A stretch of 51,068 bases of DNA. Source: Succinivibrionaceae bacterium. Lineage in GTDB: Bacteria; Pseudomonadota; Gammaproteobacteria; Enterobacterales; Succinivibrionaceae. The stretch is from assembly GCA_016284235.1 (NCBI GenBank), contig JAEEOK010000064.1, positions 1 through 51,068 of the forward strand, given 5' to 3'. Positions 48,401 to 51,068 of this stretch are shown one piece after another; the first letter of the stretch is position 1, and every line of letters begins with the position of its first letter. The translations under genes were made by a program, and so were the position numbers. Under the pieces are notes generated by a model. That model was not told the DNA's origin. It worked only from the letters and a program-made list of their open reading frames with translations, and made no database searches.

Positions 48401-50657
48401 AAACGCTGCAACTCTTGCTGATAATATAACTGCGGCAATGAAAGCAACTCTTGCTGCAGGAAACAGATCGTCAACTGCTCTTACATTCCCAAGTGTTGAG
48501 ATATCGACATCTGATGCTGAGACTATTATTGCATCATTTGATACTGAATATTGGACAGGAGATGTTAAAAAGGTAAGACTTGGAAATATTGAATCCGGTC
48601 ACGCAGTTACCAACAGTCAGGTTTGGTCAGCCAGCGAGAAGCTGTCATCACTGGTTCCAGAGGCTCGACATGTTTATATGGCTGATGCCAAGGGAAATCT
48701 TGTCAGATTCACTGCAAACAATATTCTGGCTGTAGGCGATTACGGTCTGAAGAGATTCCCTAGAATGTATCAGGGTATAATTAATGCCTTTGAACTTCAG
48801 ACGTGTACGAATGACGAGATTAAAACATTTATTGATCGTTATTCAAGATGGGTTCTCGGTGATGATACATATGAGCTGGCAGATGACTTGGAAATTTCTC
48901 CAAATCCTGTTCTTGAATGCGGGGGAACTGTAAAGGTTCAGGGTTTCCATAAACGCAATGGTAATGTTCTTGGTACAGTTATTAATTCAACTCCTCAAAT
49001 GCTGCAAATAGGCGGTACCAGGTATGTTGTCTTCTCTGCAAATGATGGTATGGTTCATATTATCAAAGATGAAGACGGTACAGAGGTTATGTCTATTATT
49101 CCGTATGTTGCTCAGTACGAAATGCCAAGGGCTGCACTGCGTGGTGATATGACCCGATTCATTCTTGATGGTGAGATTAACGTCTTTGATGTTTATGTCG
49201 GTAATTCTCTTCGCAGAATCGCATATGGTTCAAGAGGTTTGACTTTCCCTGGAATTTTTGCCCTAGATTTGACGCAGGTTAATCTTGGTGTCGATCAGGT
49301 AAGGATGAATTGGGAACTTTCCAAGAATGAAGAGCATGCTGATGGTACTGTTCATGCTTTCGGTAAGTTGGGAACATTTAATTCACAGATTTATGTATTC
49401 CCGTATGGAATTGCACAGAGTGACGGAAGCATGAAGAGAGTTCTTCTGAGTGCATTCGGCAACGGATATAACTCTTCAGCTCCTGATACCTATGCCCCTG
49501 ATAACAGGTTTATTTCAACAGATACTGATACAGGAGATGGCATATCATCTGTTGCTGTAATAAATGCATTGTCAGGTAAAATAAAGGCTACATATACAGA
49601 TCCTGTATGGGGATTGCCTGATTGTAACCGTGACCCTGAGCATGCAGATATTTATTCAGCCTTTAAGGATGAGAGTAATGCAGGCAGGTGTTTCAGTAAC
49701 GGTATGAACGCAAGGCTGGCTGGTTTTGATCCTGATCATGATGATTTGCCGGATTATGCGTACTCAACAGATCTGTATGGTAATATTTATCGCTTGTCCA
49801 TGGTTAAAAAGGATGCGACTGAATGGACCTTTAACAGAATTTACACTACTGTCAGTGTAACAGGCACTCCGGCAAATCCTGTGTATTCTGTCCAGCCTAT
49901 AACAACAAAACCTTCTCTAGCAGGAAATTCTGATAATAAACCGGTAGTTGTTGTTGGAACTGGCAAGTACTTAACTGCAGCTGATGTTCCTAATACTGAT
50001 GTTCAGAGTATTTACGCAATTGAGGATACAAGGTATAAGACAGGTGCCTCAGCAATTCTTTCGGATTGCAGTAGCCTTACCTGCCTGCGCAATAAGCTTT
50101 ATAAGAGCTCCTTGGTTGCGCTCAATTCATCTGAAGAGAAGTTTAAGAACTACAGAGACGTTAGCCTTCCTAAGGATAATGCCGGTAATGCCATTGAATA
50201 TGACTCGACTATTTACAGTGGTTGGGTGATTGATATGAATTATGAACCAGGCGAGCGCGTCATTGTAGAACCGACTGTTCAGGATCATCATGTATACATG
50301 ACATCTATGGTTCCTACTGATAATCCTTGCTATGGTGGCGGTGTTGGTCATATGTATGACATTAACGTGCTGACTGGTTACTTCTTCTCCTCAGCAGAAG
50401 AGTCTCAGTTATTCTCAAAGCAGATTATGTCTAAAGCGTCAACAGCTTATTCAAGACCTTCAAATGCATCTAGTGGTGCCGGAACTGGTACTTCTACAGA
50501 GTGTACTGGAAAAGACTGTCCAAGGAAGCGCGGTGGCGTGCAGACTAACTGTACAAATGTTCATGTCGCTACCCAGACTAATGACCAGGGTGTTGAGGTT
50601 CTTGCCGGTCCTCAGTATTGCCCTCGTGTAGAGTCGTGGCAGTACATATTTAACTAA
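45423..50657 (+). CDS. pilY1: Type IV pilus tip protein/adhesin PilY1 (PilC family)
   Basis: PilY1 caps the pilus, works with the minor pilins, and in other bacteria contributes to adhesion, surface sensing and control of retraction. The 1744-residue protein has a signal peptide (cleavage near residue 25). Its N-terminal half carries the PilY1 block PPLVMILMGRDHSMFYEAYNDM and a calcium-type loop DLDDDGKID (D68-D76). Its C-terminal PilC-like beta-propeller (about 1080-1600) has YVVFSANDGMVHI, SRGLTFPGIFALDL and a second Dx[DN]xDxxxD loop DPDHDDLPD (D1436-D1444). The C-terminus has several cysteines. It is much longer than the 1161-residue P. aeruginosa protein. A canonical MIDAS DxSxS is not obvious. 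A terminator follows. Confidence 0.93.
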   Translation: MNLSKSILSLLCLSAVGLYAAPSSADTSSWPLAKYPLYIGSASLPPLVMILMGRDHSMFYEAYNDMTDLDDDGKIDFIFNPAVTYDGIFESNFCYSYNDNVFKINSLANTTQVKFHNKSSVVYTCDGTTYSGNFMNYLTSSRLDLVKRILIGGQRLVKTASAKGVRSQTARYNNYPYLTRQWIPHDTHVWAKIFNPGDYNLNNGENCPLGKGQCSINKWTPYGSDKAFLFGNVQRHLHAIPFTCSSSTSTDCYQDETRHPLGSLVKLSNLSGNARNNEINNNVFIWNWLARESGQGGGVGEISVSGNRVKTRYTAPGGANSSDVYADLFNLVVESCNPTKVDTENLSKRCKKYTSLYNTVGLLQQFSGTASVDAYFGLITAGWNRNGSTGQSYGVLRAPVKELFSQVDPSNGDFRDGSLFSVINNIDLKTEGASLNSGSTSANWSGCSIDSSHQLRVYQRGCADWGNPLAPLLTLSHDYFEDKIATSKGQNGSTAGETIRVRASWSGNQPPQALRQDNIQNNSGMWLPGYNYQLDSPFKMEGIYECQKPINLILLDENISLDWYGGDDTAVDSGFSIIDASEHFTGKSYILGENTTSDSASRVIDYQTLPTLKTIDNLKNVRGVSVLEPQQSGSLKGPAVAAHYYKTPLNLGDGKDYSSIQNVVVAMASYLPKFTIEAENGKSVLFIPICKTPRVNKSGNYSYTGDLNGTKQISRSMFEDDGSSYTTTCGIGDVFYVGSQYNSKGHLSGIEFRVTYEDNDGGSDFDMDVAGSYKVYPDPNDGNVLNVELTGYYSDGYAPMIMGYVIIGTEGVYEYNHNSSDGVYWNLNRNKTVYFDIMKGSNDGNRQVLFALQSDPFYDINNTTSQYDVNERLWRIGDRISQTVMQSSNSGYWPNGTGKSMGDARYCYEDKVWNWSSRYNEAPFVTMLNGTYKASLLPRVGAIGGGTPMLCSSTVKRRFKVVGTEGAFLPSPLELTAKYGFRNTSLSNYYYVTNAATLADNITAAMKATLAAGNRSSTALTFPSVEISTSDAETIIASFDTEYWTGDVKKVRLGNIESGHAVTNSQVWSASEKLSSLVPEARHVYMADAKGNLVRFTANNILAVGDYGLKRFPRMYQGIINAFELQTCTNDEIKTFIDRYSRWVLGDDTYELADDLEISPNPVLECGGTVKVQGFHKRNGNVLGTVINSTPQMLQIGGTRYVVFSANDGMVHIIKDEDGTEVMSIIPYVAQYEMPRAALRGDMTRFILDGEINVFDVYVGNSLRRIAYGSRGLTFPGIFALDLTQVNLGVDQVRMNWELSKNEEHADGTVHAFGKLGTFNSQIYVFPYGIAQSDGSMKRVLLSAFGNGYNSSAPDTYAPDNRFISTDTDTGDGISSVAVINALSGKIKATYTDPVWGLPDCNRDPEHADIYSAFKDESNAGRCFSNGMNARLAGFDPDHDDLPDYAYSTDLYGNIYRLSMVKKDATEWTFNRIYTTVSVTGTPANPVYSVQPITTKPSLAGNSDNKPVVVVGTGKYLTAADVPNTDVQSIYAIEDTRYKTGASAILSDCSSLTCLRNKLYKSSLVALNSSEEKFKNYRDVSLPKDNAGNAIEYDSTIYSGWVIDMNYEPGERVIVEPTVQDHHVYMTSMVPTDNPCYGGGVGHMYDINVLTGYFFSSAEESQLFSKQIMSKASTAYSRPSNASSGAGTGTSTECTGKDCPRKRGGVQTNCTNVHVATQTNDQGVEVLAGPQYCPRVESWQYIFN

Positions 50658-50679
50658 GCTGATAAGTTAATTCTTATAA

Positions 50680-50710
50680 AACCTCTCATAAATCTTTGAG
50701 AGGTTTTTTT
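50680..50710 (+). terminator. Rho-independent terminator of the minor-pilin/pilY1 operon
   Basis: AACCTCTCA (50680-50688) pairs perfectly with TGAGAGGTT (50697-50705) over an 8-nt loop, followed by T residues to 50710. Confidence 0.92.
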
Positions 50711-51068
50711 TGCACTCTAATTCCGTATTTTACCAAGATCGTCATCCAATCTAATTTTCCTTGAAAAAGCTCTTAAAAAATTTTTATCTTTAGTGTGTGG
50801 TTGATGACTTTTTCTACTAATTGCTCAACGCGTAAAACCTCTCAGGTATGTGCACAGTCTAAAATTGAAATAATTCTTTGACGTGAACAGAAATTCTCTT
50901 TGTCACGGATCAACCAATCTTCTTCAAACAGATCTCTTGTTTGTCGCTGACCTGCTAGATTGTCCTAAAAACTGCCAGCTAGTTTGTCCTTCTTTTTCTT
51001 AGTAAAGATTCCTATTTTGTCGCGATTTAATTGCTCATATGTTTGGATCACACATCTGATTATAAAAA
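50711..51068. other. Gene-free 3' end of the window with short repeats
   Basis: No gene is supported on either strand. It holds a second copy of TAAAACCTCTCA (50833-50844) and a cluster of TTGTCC/TTGTCG repeats at 50938-51022 that may be the terminal region of an insertion sequence lying beyond the window. Confidence 0.55.
50938..51022. repeat. Cluster of CTAGnTTGTCCT-type direct repeats, possible IS end
   Basis: CTAGATTGTCCT (50955-50966) and CTAGTTTGTCCT (50979-50990) are direct repeats with 24-nt spacing. TTTGTCGC at 50939-50946 and CCTATTTTGTCG at 51011-51022 are looser copies. IS21-family elements carry several short direct repeats inside each end, so this may be one, but no transposase is in the window. 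Confidence 0.45.

Overview
The window is about 51 kb of AT-rich chromosome from a Gram-negative gammaproteobacterium. Four things point there: the complete murein/division (dcw) cluster ending in lpxC and secA; FtsZ ending in an E. coli-like tail; proteobacterial AcnB and Mdh; and a Pseudomonas/Vibrio-like type IV pilus set with coaE-yacG attached. The gene content matches the 2-minute region of E. coli in altered order. The base composition and style would fit an anaerobic gut lineage such as the Succinivibrionaceae, but that placement is inference.

Layout. (1) 1-2865: the C-terminal end of an AT-hook protein, a terminator, and a membrane-anchored LtaS/MdoB-like phosphotransferase. (2) 2961-7605: the RNase P RNA gene, then a compact four-gene cassette resembling the mycobacterial pathway to polyprenyl-phosphoryl-arabinofuranose: a HAD phosphatase fused to a UbiA-type phosphoribosyltransferase, a DprE1-like oxidase, a DprE2-like reductase, and a GtrA-like membrane protein. 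(3) 7635-25612: rsmI, then a promoter with three tandem 10-bp MraZ boxes and the dcw operon mraZ-rsmH-ftsL-ftsI-murE-murF-mraY-murD-ftsW-murG-murC-ftsQ-ftsA-ftsZ-lpxC, with many start/stop overlaps and no ddlB. (4) 25798-36180: secA, pilB-pilC-pilD-coaE-yacG and acnB. (5) 36260-38270, minus strand: a secreted His-rich protein, ampD and nadC. (6) 38751-39387: a perfect CRP-type palindrome, the major pilin gene and its terminator. (7) 39388-40140: an 750-bp gene-free stretch with an IS200/IS605-like end hairpin. (8) 40141-41897: mdh and a periplasmic Sel1-repeat protein. (9) 42147-50657: the minor-pilin operon fimT/fimU-pilV-pilW-pilX-pilE-pilY1. (10) 50711-51068: gene-free, with short repeats that may be the edge of an insertion sequence.

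How the parts connect. The dcw block makes lipid II precursors and the divisome, lpxC starts lipid A synthesis, and AmpD recycles murein. The pil genes give the motor, platform, peptidase, major pilin, priming minor pilins and tip adhesin; secretin, PilT and PilMNOPQ are not in the window. The most unusual element is the arabinofuranose-donor cassette. Because D-arabinofuranose decorates type IV pilins in some Pseudomonas aeruginosa strains, a link to the pilus genes here is a reasonable but unproven hypothesis; LPS or capsule arabinose is the main alternative.
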